A DNA stretch of 64,000 nt from Chromera velia (taxonomy: Eukaryota > Sar > Chromeraceae). The first letter of the stretch is position 1; each line of letters begins with the position of its first letter. The notes under the pieces were generated by a model that saw nothing but the letters and a program-made list of their open reading frames with translations, searched no databases and was not told the origin of the DNA. Both the position numbers and the translations under genes were made by a program. The stretch lies in the NCBI GenBank assembly GCA_018398765.1, contig JAHBMJ010003375.1:10001-74000 (forward strand), read 5' to 3'. This document shows positions 1-13,199 of this stretch, piece by piece.

Positions 1-966
1 GGGGGGGGGACAAGAAAAAGACAAGAAATTTAGCAAAGTGGGGGAGGGACACGGCTTCTCCTCTTTTCCTTGCTTCCTTTCTGTCTAACCGAGTATCTGC
101 TCCCAAGGAAAGAAAAACGCCTGAAAGCTTTACCCGCTCCCCGTTTTACTGAGTCCACTCACAAGGGCAAAATTGTGACAGATACAAAAAGGATCTCAAA
201 TCAATGAGATAATTTTGGCCTGCAGATCCTCCCACCCCAAAAGAAGAACAAAGCGACTGGACGAAACAAACAAACAAGTAAAAGGAGTTAGTTGCCTTCA
301 CTTCATGCCACTCGACTCGACTGGACATGACTCAAGTCAACTGACAGGTCGATAGCGAGTCTGGGTGGGAGGGTCTCTACATCGTTCACAAGAGAAGGCT
401 GGACACGGAAAGGCCGAAAACTTGTGAACGGATCCACGAGCCTGCAGGCATACATACGGACAGGTGTTCAGTATTGTATTTGTTCATTCATTCATTCATT
501 CACTCATCCATTCATTCACTCATTCATTCATTCACTCATCCATTCATTCATTCATTCATTCACTCATCCATCCATTCATTCATTCATTCACTCATCCATC
601 CATTCATTCAGAGTAGATCCAACGGGGCGATGAGCTGGCAAAATGCGGAAGGAAGTCGGTGGTGCCTTTCCCGTTCATTCCTTTCTCTGCAGGGTCCGTT
701 CATTTTAAAATGGTTTCAATGCAATCAAGAGGCACAGAAAAGACTGCAAGGGCAAAACGCCCATCTGAATCGCAAACCAAAAGTAGACATCATCAACCTG
801 ACAAAACAAAACCAAACAGAAGAAGAGCAGAGGGGAGAGAAAAGAAGGGACTGACCAGACCAGCCCCAGTTGAGCACAGAGATCGGCTGCCCTCTGGAAC
901 TCTTCCTCTGAGGCGAAAAGCTTCTTCGGAGGCAGGGGCCTGTAGAGGAGGTACCGAGAGGCGCCA

Positions 967-1004
<38 letters not shown>

Positions 1005-1349
1005 GTGTACACGCACGTCAACACAGTGAGAACGAAGCATCAATCTTTTGTGCTGTTTTCTGTTTGTGGTGGCGACAATGGCAGATCTGTTTGTGATGGA
1101 TGCGTGCGCGATAATCGCAGATATGGGCACTAATTCCTTTTTTCCTTCGTCCATCCAACTTTCTATGCGTTCAATTCATGTGAAGACTCCCAACGACGTA
1201 CACACACATTGTCATGAAAGTCACACATTCAACAATTAACCAGCAAATGCAAACAAACATCCGTACCTGCTGCCGAAACCAGGGGTCCTGGTGGGGAAGG
1301 AAGAGACATGCAGACAATCAATCAGTCCAGAAGAGAAGATCCCCACACA
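1..1349. other. Gene-poor 3' flank with simple repeats
   Basis: This stretch lies downstream of the minus-strand gene that ends at 1350. It holds an ATTC/ACTC tetranucleotide tract (about 482-612) and an AC dinucleotide tract (about 972-1003). Short open frames here are made of His/Ile/Ser or Cys/Val repeats from these tracts and do not look coding. I see no gene, RNA gene or mobile element. Confidence 0.6.
480..612. repeat. ATTC/ACTC microsatellite
   Basis: Tandem tetranucleotide repeat, mostly CATT with interspersed CACTCATC units, about 130 bp long. Confidence 0.9.
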
Positions 1350-4300
1350 CTACATGCAGTGAGATAGAGCGATCGACTGACCGAGTGCCGGCTCCAAGTG
1401 CACTCCAATTTTCTCGGCCACGTGTGAAAAAAGGGTCTCCAGAGTTTCCAGCCCCCCCTTCCGTGTACGCAGCGTCCGTCCCAGCACGAAATTTTCAACT
1501 GTCTCAAGGAGAGACGGATCGGTTTCACGTTCAAATCCGGCGGCTGCGAATGCCTCAGCTAGTTCGGTCAGAAGAGCCAGGTCGTCTTCTACTTGATCGA
1601 GCATCAAGACGGACGCTTGACGTGCATCCTCAAGGACAGCCTCTGGTCCTGCGGTGCCTTCAGGGTCGACTTCTGTTCTTTTCAACAATTCTCTCAAAGA
1701 GGACCGGCGGGTTTCCTCCCTCTCCTTCATCTCTTCAGGTGACTGTGCCTGTTTCTTTTCTCTATGAACCATCTCTAACGCTAGGCGTCTCTTACTCTCT
1801 GCCTGAGAAAGTGCAATCCCCTCTGTCCACTGTGCCGCGACTCCCTCGTGCATCTCCTTAGACAAATCCAACGGCGATACAAGATCATATGCAAACTGCA
1901 GAGCTGCTTTCTTGATCTCATCAGACGACGGGTCGGAACCCCATTCTCCTCTGCCTACAGATTCTCTTTCCTCCCCCTCTTCGTTTTCTTCTCCTGCAAA
2001 GGCTTCCCCCTCATCCTCAACAATAATCTGCTCTGCCTCTTCGCTGTCAGAAGCCGAAGAAGAAGACTCAGCAGAAGGCGTGAGGAGTTTACGAATTGAG
2101 AGCAAAAAGTCGCCCCCCTCGACCAACCTACTCCGCCTTGCTTGTCTCTCTGCCTGCTCTTCTAACGAATCTTCAAGCGCTTCTCTTCCAACCCCATTCA
2201 CCCCCCCTCCCGACAAAAGAAAGTCGACTGAATGGTCTAATGCCTCCAGACAGAACAGAGACCCCTCTGGCCCCATCCCCCGACGCGCTCGCCGTCTTGC
2301 AACTGCCAAAAGCGCTCTCTTATCAGCCGTCTCCCCCTCCTCCGTCTCCGTCTCTGGTTCTTTGAGAGGACCCAGAACTTCGTCCTCCAATCCGGCCACT
2401 TGCTCGCTCAAGTGGCCCATCAACGGTTCACGGAGAAGGGAGACGGCTACCAAGGCATCAAAGAGGGACGACGCATCGCGCACCCTCTCCTCAGCGAGGG
2501 GTTGCACAAGAATCCTGAAGCAGGGAAAGAGAAGCAAAGAAATCATGGTAATCATCTTCAACAATTCAAACAAACCGGAGACAGAAACTTGACAGAATTG
2601 GAGAAGAATAAAACGGCACAACAAGTCGGTTCCGGATGCTATGTTTGAAAGAGAGAAAGACGCGCACAGAGCAGAACAGCCACAGGTCTGTCTTTCCTTT
2701 ACTTAATCTAAATTGAAAAGGCAGAGAAGCACAGCCCATGGCCTGCCTAGCTAAGTGACTGTGAATGCCAGTCGCTCCATATCATTCCTGTTCTCGACCC
2801 TACGCCCTGACTGACTTTGCAATTCGGTGTGCCGCATACTCTTTGTCCAAGTCTTCATCTCTCCAAGCATACTTTCTCAGAGCATCCATTGTTGAAGGTC
2901 CCTCCCCTTCCTCCCTCTCACCACCGATGGAAACGGCCTCTCTTTTTCCTTCATCCCCCCCACACCCAAATGTCGCACGATCTCTCTGCACAAGAGAGAC
3001 GAGGTCGGCGCAAAGGTGCGGCCTTCTATTGACTGTCTCCACAAGTAACGCGACCATCTTCTCACGATGCCTCCTGTCTGCATCGTTCAGCCGACGTGCA
3101 AGGGATTCGAGACGTTCGGCTGCTGTATGCAGTCGTCGCACTGTGCTCCGCTCTTCCAGGGGCGGACTCAAAACCGCTGCACTGGAATCTTCTGAATGCT
3201 CCCCCTCTGAGTCACTTACAGATCGGAGAGCAAAGGAAAGTTCAGACTCCAAGGAGGAGGCAGCGCCGTGGAGGGCAAAGGACAACATCTCTTCTCTTCT
3301 CCTTGGTGGAGAAGAAGGCAACGAAACGGGTGACTGCAACTGCTCAATTTCTTTCACCTCCCCCTCACGCTCCTTTCGCTGCTTGTGTGAAAGATCAAAG
3401 AGCTTCTTGCGAAGCGAACGGAACGTTGCGACGAGGTCTGACGGACTTCCGGCCTCCACCCCCACCCCCTCGCCCCCTAATGCAGAAGTCTCTGCATCCT
3501 CTGCGAGACGCGTCCCGAAAGACGACGACGGAACGCGTCGGCCCGAAAACTCGGGACCTCCCCTCCGTCCCCTTTCTGCTTCAAGGTAAGAAGACACCAA
3601 AAAAAAGGAAAACAAAGAATCCCTCAAAGCTAAAGAAGACGAAGGGGCAGGAAACGCACCCTCATCCCCCCCCTCTTGCTCTCCAGTCTCTTTTTCATCT
3701 TCACCCTTCTTTTCCTTTTCCATCGAGGCCAGTTTCATTGCCTCTTTGGAGAGACCGTCGGCAGCCTTCAGAGACAGCACTGCGTTACGCAATCTCCTGA
3801 ACGCGCCCGCTGCCTTTTTCTCTGCAGCCCTCAACTGAAGATCCTCAAACGGGTCGGATAGCGAGCTGTCTTCCAGAATTTCCACCTCAAGGAAGGGACC
3901 AGAAGAGGCGGCAGAGGTGAACCGCGCTATGACGAAGAGCACGACATTACTCTCCCCTTCCTCTGTCTCTGTCCTTGCAACACCACACACAAGTCCTTGA
4001 CCTTCCCCCCCCTGTACGGACACTGCTACGAAGCTCGAGGCTTCTGTCTCATGCGAGAGGGAAGAAGAGAGAAGAGCTTCAGAGGGCAACAGGAAGCAGT
4101 CCCCCGGGATTGCTTTTGTTAGGTCCTTCTGGTGTTGGTCAGGAAGAGTGGCTGTTGGAAGAGTAACCTTGAAGGTTCGTCTTAGTGTCACGGGGAGCTG
4201 GGAACCGACTCGCTTTTGTACTTCAGAGACCTGCGGACCATCGGACAGCGTCTCGTGGAGCGCTGTAGCATCAGCATGTGTTGGGGGGGACGATCTGCTG

Positions 4301-4410
4301 GACGGGCGGAGCGCCCCATGTCTAGACTGATGGACGAATTGAAAAGCAGACACATGGGGGCAAACCAGCAAGCAGGCGGACAGAAGGTAACCCAAAACCT
4401 GCTTTGTCAT
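1350..4410 (-). CDS. Putative plastid-targeted protein, LON-substrate-binding-like region
   Basis: Two exons on the minus strand: 4410-2816 and 2514-1350. The donor reads GTCAGT and the acceptor TTCAG; the join restores one frame of about 919 residues. An in-frame ATG lies 15 codons upstream (4455), but the start at 4410 puts a clean signal peptide at the N-terminus: a basic start, a hydrophobic Leu/Ala/Cys core, then VSA followed by Phe. That Ala-Phe context is the known cleavage motif of bipartite plastid leaders in complex-plastid algae. Roughly residues 60-220 have the flow of a LON substrate-binding (PUA-like) domain (LLPSEALL, GLVCGVART, FLEVEILEDSS), but the match is weak. The rest is acidic, helical and low in complexity. 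Targeting is the stronger part of this call; the function is unknown. It shares a divergent upstream region with the plus-strand gene at 5302. Confidence 0.6.
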
Positions 4411-4455
4411 TCTGTGTCTCTTCTTCGAGGACAACGCTTCTCGCTTGCAGCTCAC

Positions 4456-5301
4456 TGACGCTTCATCAGACCGGCAAAATCAACAGGAAAAGCGACTGCA
4501 AGAAAAGAAAGTCACGCGCTGAGGTTCTGCTGTGTGTACGACGAAGCACAGAGCACTGCTGTTCCGAGCACTAGAGGTCCTTGATCAAACAACTGGTACA
4601 CTGAGTTGAGTGGCCTCTGTATTAAGAGTGCAGAGAAAGAACCTCAGTCTGATTCGCACGCTTTGCGCGCATTAAGCTCCATGGACAATTCAAAACATTG
4701 GCCCCGGAAAGTGAAAATTGCTCGCGGGGGGGGCACTTTCGCGGAAAAACAGCATGCAGAAAACTTCGCTTTTCTAGGGCACTCTTAAGACCTGCGTGCG
4801 TCAGATTCATGGGGCCGCGGATCGACTTTTTTGTGCCGTCTCATGCAGACTCTCGAGGCTCATCTCGAAACCAAGCTGCACTCCCAGTGCTCATCACTTC
4901 AGTGATCTTCAGTGTACTTTGATCAGTGTTCCTCGGCATATTCCCCGGCTACCCATACATACACTCAACTCAGGGCTGCTGTTTTCCTTTGTTTTCACCA
5001 ATATCTACTTATCGGAAGAAAGCAGATCGGACGAAAGGCGTTGAATTAAAGACGAATCGATGAAGGTGCTTTGATGCAGCACAGCTCAAAGCAACCTGGC
5101 TGGTCTGTATAAAAGTGCAAGAGGTTTGTGTGGAAGAGAGTGAGACTAACATAGGGAAACTACAGGGAAAGAAAACGATTGAGAGAGACTCTCTCAAAAG
5201 TTTCAGAAGAACATCTCCGGGACGGATCCCCCACCTCTCTCTTTTACCGCAGAAGGAACAGAGACGGCACGTATACACTTTCAGCATACGTCCACGCTCC
5301 A
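4456..5301. promoter_or_regulatory. Divergent intergenic region (bidirectional promoter candidate)
   Basis: About 0.85-0.89 kb separates the start codons of the minus-strand plastid-type gene (4410) and the plus-strand Pro/Ser-rich gene (5302). It must hold both promoters and 5' UTRs. I see no convincing TATA box shared with the other divergent regions and no coding frame. Start sites are not determined. Confidence 0.45.
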
Positions 5302-8300
5302 ATGCGAAAGTCCTCTTCCGGCAATGAAGCGACAGGCCGGGATCACCGAAATCACGGAGAAGCGAGAAATGCACCCACTGGAGAGAAGAAGAAGCAGTCA
5401 GTCATGGTCCTCCCCGTCCTCTTTGTGTTCCTTTCTTTCGCCTTACCTGAATTTTCCATTCTCCCAGTTTGGTTCTCTGCTCTCCAGCACTCTTTTTTTC
5501 AGCGCTTCGTGGATGCGATTTTCCAGCACTCCTTTGCTTTCTCCCCCTCCCCCCCCCTTGCGCTGCTCTGGCTTCCACGCCAAAGAAGCAACGAGTCTTC
5601 CTGTCTGTCTTTCTCTCTGCGTGTTAATTGTGGTTGTTTGAATGTCCCTTTGCAGGGACGAAGGGCCCAATCCAATGACAAGCCCATCCGGTGCAGACAG
5701 CGGGGCCCCGGCAGCATCCGTGGGCTCTCGTCGTGGGTCCTCCTTCTCCCCTGCCGTCAGTGCGAGAGGGGGGAACAAAGAGAAAGCTCCTGCACCCCCG
5801 TCGGGGCCGAGTGGGCTTTTCAACCCCCTGCCAGACAGGCACATCCAGCCAGGCTCCTCTATTTTCCGCATCTGGTTGAAGACGCAAAACCTCTCTCTAC
5901 CGAACCGCTCAGATGCTATTGCTGCCCTACCGCCCGGAAGACCTTTTCACGAAACTGCTGCGGGTACGAGGGAAAGAGTTCGACCTCCGCGCTTAGGAGG
6001 AGGAAGGGGTGTTGGAGGAGCAGAGGGGGGAGTTGAAGCTGGGGCTTGCGAGGCAAATTCACAAAACCTCTTGATCCCACCCCCACCTCAAATGAGACAA
6101 ATTTCCCCTGCAGCACAAGCGTCTCTGTCCCCCGGCCCCCCGCCCCCCGATGCTTCTGGGGGCGGTAAGGGGGCTTTCAGCTTCTCTGCCTCCTCGTCGG
6201 CCCACTCCTCCCACCAAGTGAATGAAGGCATCACCGCACCCGCAGGCCTCCTTCCCCTCCCCACACCCACACCCGCGTCTCATTTCACTCCGTGTCCTTC
6301 CTCTGGCTCTGGACGTGCATCGGAATCTTCTCTTCCTCTCCCCCCTCCACCCACTGCCACTGACGCGAGGCATCTCTTAGTTGCCCCCCCTTTGCTCCAC
6401 TCACCACCGAGTCACTCCTCAGCGAAACAGCAGAGTCAGCAAGTAATGACTGGGCTGCAACAACAGGCGCAACAGATTCCGTACGGTTCCCCATACAACG
6501 CGATGAGAGACAGAGCGCGAGCCGAAACCCATCGCCTGTCTTCGTCTTCTTTACTCCCACGCAACCATCCAGTGAGAGAACAGCCTCAGAACGCCCAGAA
6601 TATGAATACAGGGATTCCTGCACTGGGCGTTTTGCAGGTCGCAAGGGAAAGCAGTACTTCTGTTGGTGCCTCAGTGTCCTCCTCCAGTCTTCACTTGCAG
6701 CCACCTGCTGTGCCCCCCTCCGACTTGTCTTCACCCCATGGTCTCTCACCCCCTCCTCCTGTCTCTACTTCCCCTCAGTTTAAGGAGGGGGTAGAAGAAG
6801 TGTTCAGAAAGAATGAAGCCGGGCCCATGCGTGTGCCTACCGGTCACTCTCCCGTCCATCCTCCGGGCCCCGGTCCCGGTCCGAATGTTCCGGCCGACCC
6901 CAAAAGCCAAAAACGAAAGCCTGAGAGGAGTCACACCTTGTCCTCCAGTGTAGCCGTGCCCCAGGCCAGTGGCACAAACGTTAGCGCAGTGTATGGGGCT
7001 CCTCCTCTTCCTTCTCTGCCCCTCTCAGCTGAGACCTCGCCACCCTTCTCTTCTTCTTCATTCTCCTCGTCTTCGTCCTCTGCGGTGTTCCCGTGGGCAG
7101 GATCGCCTGTCATTGGCAGTTTTTGGCAAGAGCTGCTGCCGACCAGTTCACCCCTCCTAGCCCCCTCAGCAGTGAAAGGCTCGGTGCTGAATGTGGCAGC
7201 GGCAGGGGGTGGGCAGAGGGGAGAGCCGACTGGAGTAGGGAGTGTTTGCAGAGCTGGTGGGGCAGCACAAGAAGGAGGTGGTTGGGGGGATATGCGGAGG
7301 AGGAACGATGGAGGTCTCCTTGAGGACCGCCTGACTCATCGGCCGCTGGTTGGGGGTCTCGATCATGTGAGCGTCCCTCTTTCTATGGGGGGCAGATTTG
7401 GAGGACATGGGGATGAAATCTGGAGGTGGGTCTCTCTCTCTCTCCCTGTCGTGTGTGTGTGTGTGTGCGTGTGTGTGTGTGTGTGTATGTGTGTATGCCT
7501 GTCTGCCTGCCTGCCTTCCTGTCTAATCTTCGTGTTCTTGTGATGCATCCTGGTTAGATTCCGACTGGTGGATGAAATCTGAATGGAGTCAAGAATGTTC
7601 TGCTTCATCGATGGCCAGCTTCTCTCTTTGTCTCTCTCTGTGTGTGCCTCCCCGGCTGCCTCCATGTGTGGAAGGAAGAAAGACAGAAAGTATATGGAAT
7701 GGTCCTTCTCTGGCTGGTCCTGACGATGTATCTGCATGGGATGAGCCTCTGCAGGGGGGCTGGAGGAGATGAAAGGAGTGGGGTTTTGCAACGCCCTCCC
7801 TTCCCTTATCGGCAGTCAGGAACCTCTCCTGTCGATCGCTTGCCTCTGTCACCTCTCGAACAAAGTCCGCAGATGGAGAGCCGTCTTTTATTCCCTGTCC
7901 ATACGAATGAAGGACGAGCGGGGAGCGTCCAGCAGAAGCCGCAGCCAGATCCCATTGCAATGCAGCATTTCATGCCGCAGTATGGAGGCAGTCTTGCCAT
8001 CCCTTCATCATCTCTGTCCCTTACAGGCATGCAAAGCCTCCCCTTCGGCTTCTTCAACTCGACTGGCCCGACCTCCGTCCCTCTGTCTCCCTTCACCCAG
8101 GCTCTTCCTTATACCCTCTCTCCTCTCCCACTGGACACGTCCGCCTCCAGAGCCGCACAAGGGCCGCCCCCCCCGGCGACACAGGGGCGGCTCGCTGCTA
8201 CCCCGGCTCCTCCCGGTGTGTCAGGACTCCCCACAGCGAACCGTACGGAGAAAGAGGAGCGTGAGCCGCAATCGCACCTGCCCCCCCCCTCCCCTTGTCG

Positions 8301-9261
8301 CGATACCCCAACGCTAGGAATAGAAAAAGGATGCGGAGGTGAAGATAGACCTCGGGGGCTTAGTCAGCTCAGTGGAGGTGCATCCTCTCTCCGCGTTCCC
8401 TTTCCGGGACCCGAACTACAGTTGGGGGGGACACCGAGTGGGGGGGGTCAGAGCTTGACGAACCCCTCTGAGGAGACAAAGAGGTTCGGTGGGGTTGCGG
8501 AGAGGAAGCAGAATGTGCCGACAGAGAGAGAGCCTGCGTCTTCTCCCACGTCCCATTCTGTCCCATCGTCTTCCTTGGTGACTGTCTGCCGTGGAGACGA
8601 GGGGGAAGAGGAGGAGCAAGACGAAGAGCAGAGGTCCTTTAGGACCAGTCGTACTGCTCCTCCTGCAATGGAGAAGGGTATCAGTGGGAGAGAGAAAGAG
8701 AAGGAAAGGGACATGGAGGGAAGTGTCGATATGCATGGGGGGACGGGCTGCCATGCTCGAAGAGCGAGAGGGTCGTCGGAACCATCGGGACGAGGTGTAG
8801 GCATGCAGCTGCATTGCAAGAAACTTAGCACTGAAGCGGTTTTAGCGGAAACGAAAATTCAGTCTCATGCTGACAATCATGAAGAGGTCTGCGAGGCGTG
8901 CGTAGCACGAGAGGGGGGTGAAGTTGTCGCTGAGAAGGGAGTAGAGGAAGAGGGGAGAGAGGCTGTTGTCAATCGACCTTGTTGGCTTTGTGCAGTGCGG
9001 AAAGTTTGGACGGACGCGGCCGTCGAGCCCCCCCCAACTGGTGGAGGAGAGTCGAAGGATGGTCCCTTGAGTGGGAGCAGCAGAGAGGGGCGGGCCAGTG
9101 GATCGTCTGCAACCGGTGAAACCCCCCCTCAGCTTTTGTCAGAGACTCAGCAACCGGATTTATCCGGACTGTGGAAAGAGAAGGAGAGAGAGAGAAAGAT
9201 GACGGCTGAGGCAGTAGAGAGACTTCTTGAGGCTGCGAAGCCTGACCGTTACGAAGATTGA
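5302..9261 (+). CDS. Pro/Ser-rich low-complexity protein, unrecognised
   Basis: Three exons: 5302-5396, 5656-7425 and 7755-9261. Donors are GTCAGT and GTGGGT, acceptors TTTGCAG and TCTGCAG, and both joins keep frame, giving about 1,120 residues. The start at 5302 was chosen because it is the only nearby ATG whose frame fits the 5397 donor; an ATG at 5324 would need a poorer donor at 5401. The protein is dominated by Pro, Ser, Gly and Gln runs, as in intrinsically disordered regulatory or RNA-associated proteins. A short ordered-looking piece lies near residues 90-130 (around IFRIWLKTQNLSL). Near the C-terminus are two CxxC pairs about 27 residues apart (CEAC, CWLC), which could bind a metal, followed by a charged helix ending in PDRYED. 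I do not recognise a family. Confidence 0.6.
7445..7497 (+). repeat. GT microsatellite within an intron
   Basis: CT-rich then GT-rich dinucleotide tract just inside the intron that starts at 7426 in the Pro/Ser-rich gene. It explains the run of Cys/Val codons in the read-through frame. Confidence 0.85.
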
Positions 9262-9612
9262 TGGAATGACCGATTGCTTTTGGTTTTGTTTTGTTTTCGT
9301 TTCAAACTGGTGGGATCTTTTGGATGTTTGTTTTAAGGAACTATCAGCTTTTCGTTCTACTTGGTTTTGAAGCTCGACAGCTTTTAATGAATTTGAAATC
9401 TGCACGCTTCTTTAACTGCGTGCGTGTCACTGTCTGTCCCACACAGTGGATTAATCGGTTGGATGTTCTTTTTGTTTGGCGCATGACTGCAAATGCTGCA
9501 CAACGAAGCGAGTCTCGAGGAGGAGACGGCTTATAGGGCTCGATGATGTCATCATGAGCCTGTTTTCATTTCAGTTGCTCACTTGTGAGCTTGTTTTGCT
9601 TTGGCCAGCTAG

Positions 9613-9644
<32 letters not shown>

Positions 9645-11765
9645 TGCTTACTCACTCGAATATCTTTCAGCAAGGCGGCCGTAGAAGGGGGAAAGAGGCT
9701 TTCCAATAGTTAGAGCACAAATATTGAGGGCGCGAAAATCGGCAACCAGACAGAGAGGAAAGGAGAAGGGGAAGGAGAAAGGGGCTAGCTGGTCAGTCAG
9801 CTGCTGTGACGTGCGAGACGACAAGACATGGTATGGCAAGGAAGGAGCTGGGTGGAGGACTGTTTCGTTTGGTTTCGTTTCGTCGTCTCTCCTTTCTTTG
9901 ATCACAAATGTGCAGAAGGTCTTTGCTAAACAGGAGGAAAAGAGAGGTCACCGCATTCTCGCTTGAGACTGTTCATTTGCGGCGCCCCCCTCCTCTCGCT
10001 GCCCCCTTTTCTCGTCCTTCTCCGGTAAGGATTCTCTCTCTGCTGGCTTCGCCAATTGCTGCTCCCTCCTCTGAAAGGGGGGGGGGGAAGGAAAAGTAGG
10101 GAGGATCGATATGGTTTTGAGTTCCGACAAGGCAGGACCCATGGAGGAGGAGGATACGGAATCGATCGATCAGTCTCTCTTGCGTCATTCGAGAAAAGCG
10201 CACAAAGAAAGAAAGCACTGACTCGAGTGACCAGGGAGGTGATATGGATATCAGTAGAAATTACGTGAGGGAGGAGTTTGTTCGGATGAGTGACTGCCTC
10301 CTTTCTCTTCATACATACGGGGACATGCAAGGCAACGACGTTGAAGGTACTTCTGCTTTGGAGTGCTGGTTGTGGATTCTGACCTGTCTTGTGTGGATGA
10401 TGACCTGCCTGCCTGTCTGCCCGTGTGGGGTGTCGTTTGATGACTCCACGTTGCTCTTTTTTGTTACGAAGACAGAATGAATCAGAGGAGGAAGAGGAAG
10501 GGATTCGTTTGCGTGTTCGTTTAGTCACTCCTTTTGCGTGCCGACTTGTATGGCTGTTAGTGGAATAAAATTTTGTATTTTTGACCTCTTTCCTCTTTGT
10601 CCATCTGTCTCACTCTGCCTGTCTGTCTGTCTGTCGGCCGGTCTGCCTATTTTTGAGAGAAAACGATTTACCGGAAATACCATAGCCGGAGGGCATCTCA
10701 AACGTGTTTCTTTCTCTCCGCACCGCGCAAGGCGATGTCGTGCATGTACTCCGTCCGTCCGTCTGGCGTCACTGTCGGAGCGACTGATGAATCAATGGAA
10801 ACATCAATGGGTGAATGAATGAATGAATGAATGAATGAAGACATGGGTGAATGAACAGACGCTGTGTGCGTCCATGGATGGATTCATCATGCATGAAAGC
10901 AAACAGGCAGGTCGGGTTCTTCTACAGGTGCATGGGGGCATTGTAAGTTTTACAAGAGGGGGGAATTTTGCTTAAAGAAAGAAGAATTTAAGGAAGGGAC
11001 GCTTTGCATGCAGCGCTTTGGGGTTTGTGTTGTTGCTGGCTGGTCTGAAAATCTCACCGCGTTGTTTCGTAATTGGAGGATTTGGTTTGTTAGGAGGGAA
11101 GGCAGGGGAGGGGAGGGGATGTCAGGACAGACATGGCAACGCGAGAGCGGCTTCTTTCTTTCTATTTCTACACATTATTCACCCCACAGATTTTACTGCT
11201 AGGCTGACCACGTTGTTGTGGTCATTGCGTGTTTGAATCATCTAGTGAGTGGTTGGGGTTGCCTGGAGCGAGACAGGGCAATGAAGACAAGACGCGATGA
11301 TGGCGCCATTCCGGGTCTGCGCGGAGAGAAAGCAGGTCCGTGAGTGTACGCGGCTAATTGAATGAACAGTTGGGTAGATCTTTTCTTCGATCCGCTGACT
11401 GCTTTCTTCCTTCAATCATCCTCTCAGAAAGTAAGTCAACCTGTTGATAGGTTGGTTCATTGGGCAAAAGAAAAAAGAAGGAGGAGACTGACGGTCTGTT
11501 TCCTTTTCCGTAGGGTGTCTTCCGTTCGGATCTTTCTTCTCGCGGGCAGATGAGAAGAAGAGACGCAGGAAGACCGGGGGGGGGAGTTCAGGTTGCGCAG
11601 AGAGAGAGAGAGAGAGAGCACGTGTGTGGTGTCAGAATGTCAATCCTTTCAGTGCGAGCCTGCTTATAAGAGATTCCTCTTTCCATCACACATTCAATCC
11701 ATCAATCAATTCATCAGAGAAGAATCGCGATAAACCTCGGTCAGCCCTTCTGATGATGACGGAGG

Positions 11766-11810
11766 NNNNNNNNNNNNNNNNNNNNNNNNNNNNNNNNNNN
11801 NNNNNNNNNN
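11766..11810. other. Assembly gap (45 N)
   Basis: A run of N followed by about 15 G, suggesting a stalled homopolymer or repeat in the assembly. Confidence 0.98.
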
Positions 11811-13199
11811 GGGGGGGGGGGGGGGTATGAAGAGAGCGACCAAGTGCTGTTTGGTGAGACTTCCCCTTCAGTTTCCCTTCCTTGGCTAGTTGACAGGACT
11901 CCCTCCTTCCGTCTGCCTGCCTGCCTGCCTGCCTGCTTCTCTGACTGGCTATCGTCTGCTTGGGGCGAGAAAGAGTGGTAGAGGGAATAAGGGTCTCCAT
12001 GCAGGGGGGGGGGGGGTATGTGATCGGTTTAAATAGAAGATTGGTGTGCTAGAAAGAAGGCAACGCTGCATGCCCACTTGGGCGGTTTCAGGTGAACATC
12101 CTCGCCCTTCGATCGATCGATCGACTAAGTCACTGATTGTTTGCCTCTTTCTTTCTTGAATGAACTCATGAATGACTGCATCGTGAGAGGAAGAACGAAG
12201 GATGAAGCGATGGTTTTCGTTTCCCTTTCTCCTCTCTTCCCTTCCTTTTCGTAGTCGAATGGGAAGAGGAGGGATAATACGAGTCTGACAGCTTGAGGGG
12301 AGAAAAGTTTGGTCTTGCGCAATCATTCGTGATTCCTCTTTTAAACATGCTTTGTGTATCTTTTTATCATTTTTCAACGATTTAAAGTTCTTCTCTTGCC
12401 TGCTGAGCAGTTTGCTTCAGCTGCTGCTTCAGACTTTGCCTCTTCATCGGTCGTGGCAGGGAGGCGTGTGTGAGACTCTCTCTCTGCCTGTATCTCTCCG
12501 TGTTCGTGTCCATGCCCGTGTGTGTGTGTGTGTGTGTGCGTGTGTGTGTGTGAGAGAGAGAGAGAGAGAATTGATCTCTGTCTGAATGTCAGTCTGTATC
12601 TTGTGTGTATGTTTGTGAATGCGTGGTTCTGTTTCTGCGTATGGGTGACTGCTTGCACTTGGTCGTTGCATTCGCGTTGGGGGAGGATTGTATGCGAGGG
12701 CAGCAGCCAGGGTAGGGAGGGGAGGAAATGAACATCACAGACTCCTTTTCTCCTCTCTTCCCTTCACTCTTTATTTTTTCTTCTTGGTGCCTTCAATGAG
12801 CAGCTCAAGAAAGCAGCAACGGACCGTCGTCAGATGCCCGGGTTTACACGCTTTTTTCTTTGTTTGTTTTCTTTCTTTCTTTCTTTCGTTCGTTCGTTCG
12901 GTCGGTCTTTCTTCTCTCTCTTCGTCTCTCTTTTCTTCCTTTCTTCCATAGTTTCTTCCTCAATCCACCCCCCTCTTTTCCACATCCTCTTGTGCCTCCC
13001 TTCCTTCTTCTGTCCTTGGTATGTTTGCCTTCTTCCTAGCCTTCTTCCTTGCTTGTTCGTTTACAAACGATTTAAACCTTTGCTGCTGAGCTAGCAGCTG
13101 AGCCAAGCAGAGAGCTCGAAGAGAGGATACCCAGATGTACATCCACTCAGATTCCACTGTATGATCCACAAGCATCCACAGAAATCCACAGGCATCCCT

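Noticed and set aside
10244-10480. Plus-strand frame beginning MDISRNYVREEF with a possible acidic second exon
   Set aside because: The candidate donor after NDVE and the acceptor near 10469 do not join in an open frame, so no gene model holds.
9926-10528. 200-residue minus-strand frame
   Set aside because: Composition is erratic, it runs through poly-C and simple repeats, and no splice partners or family motifs are visible.
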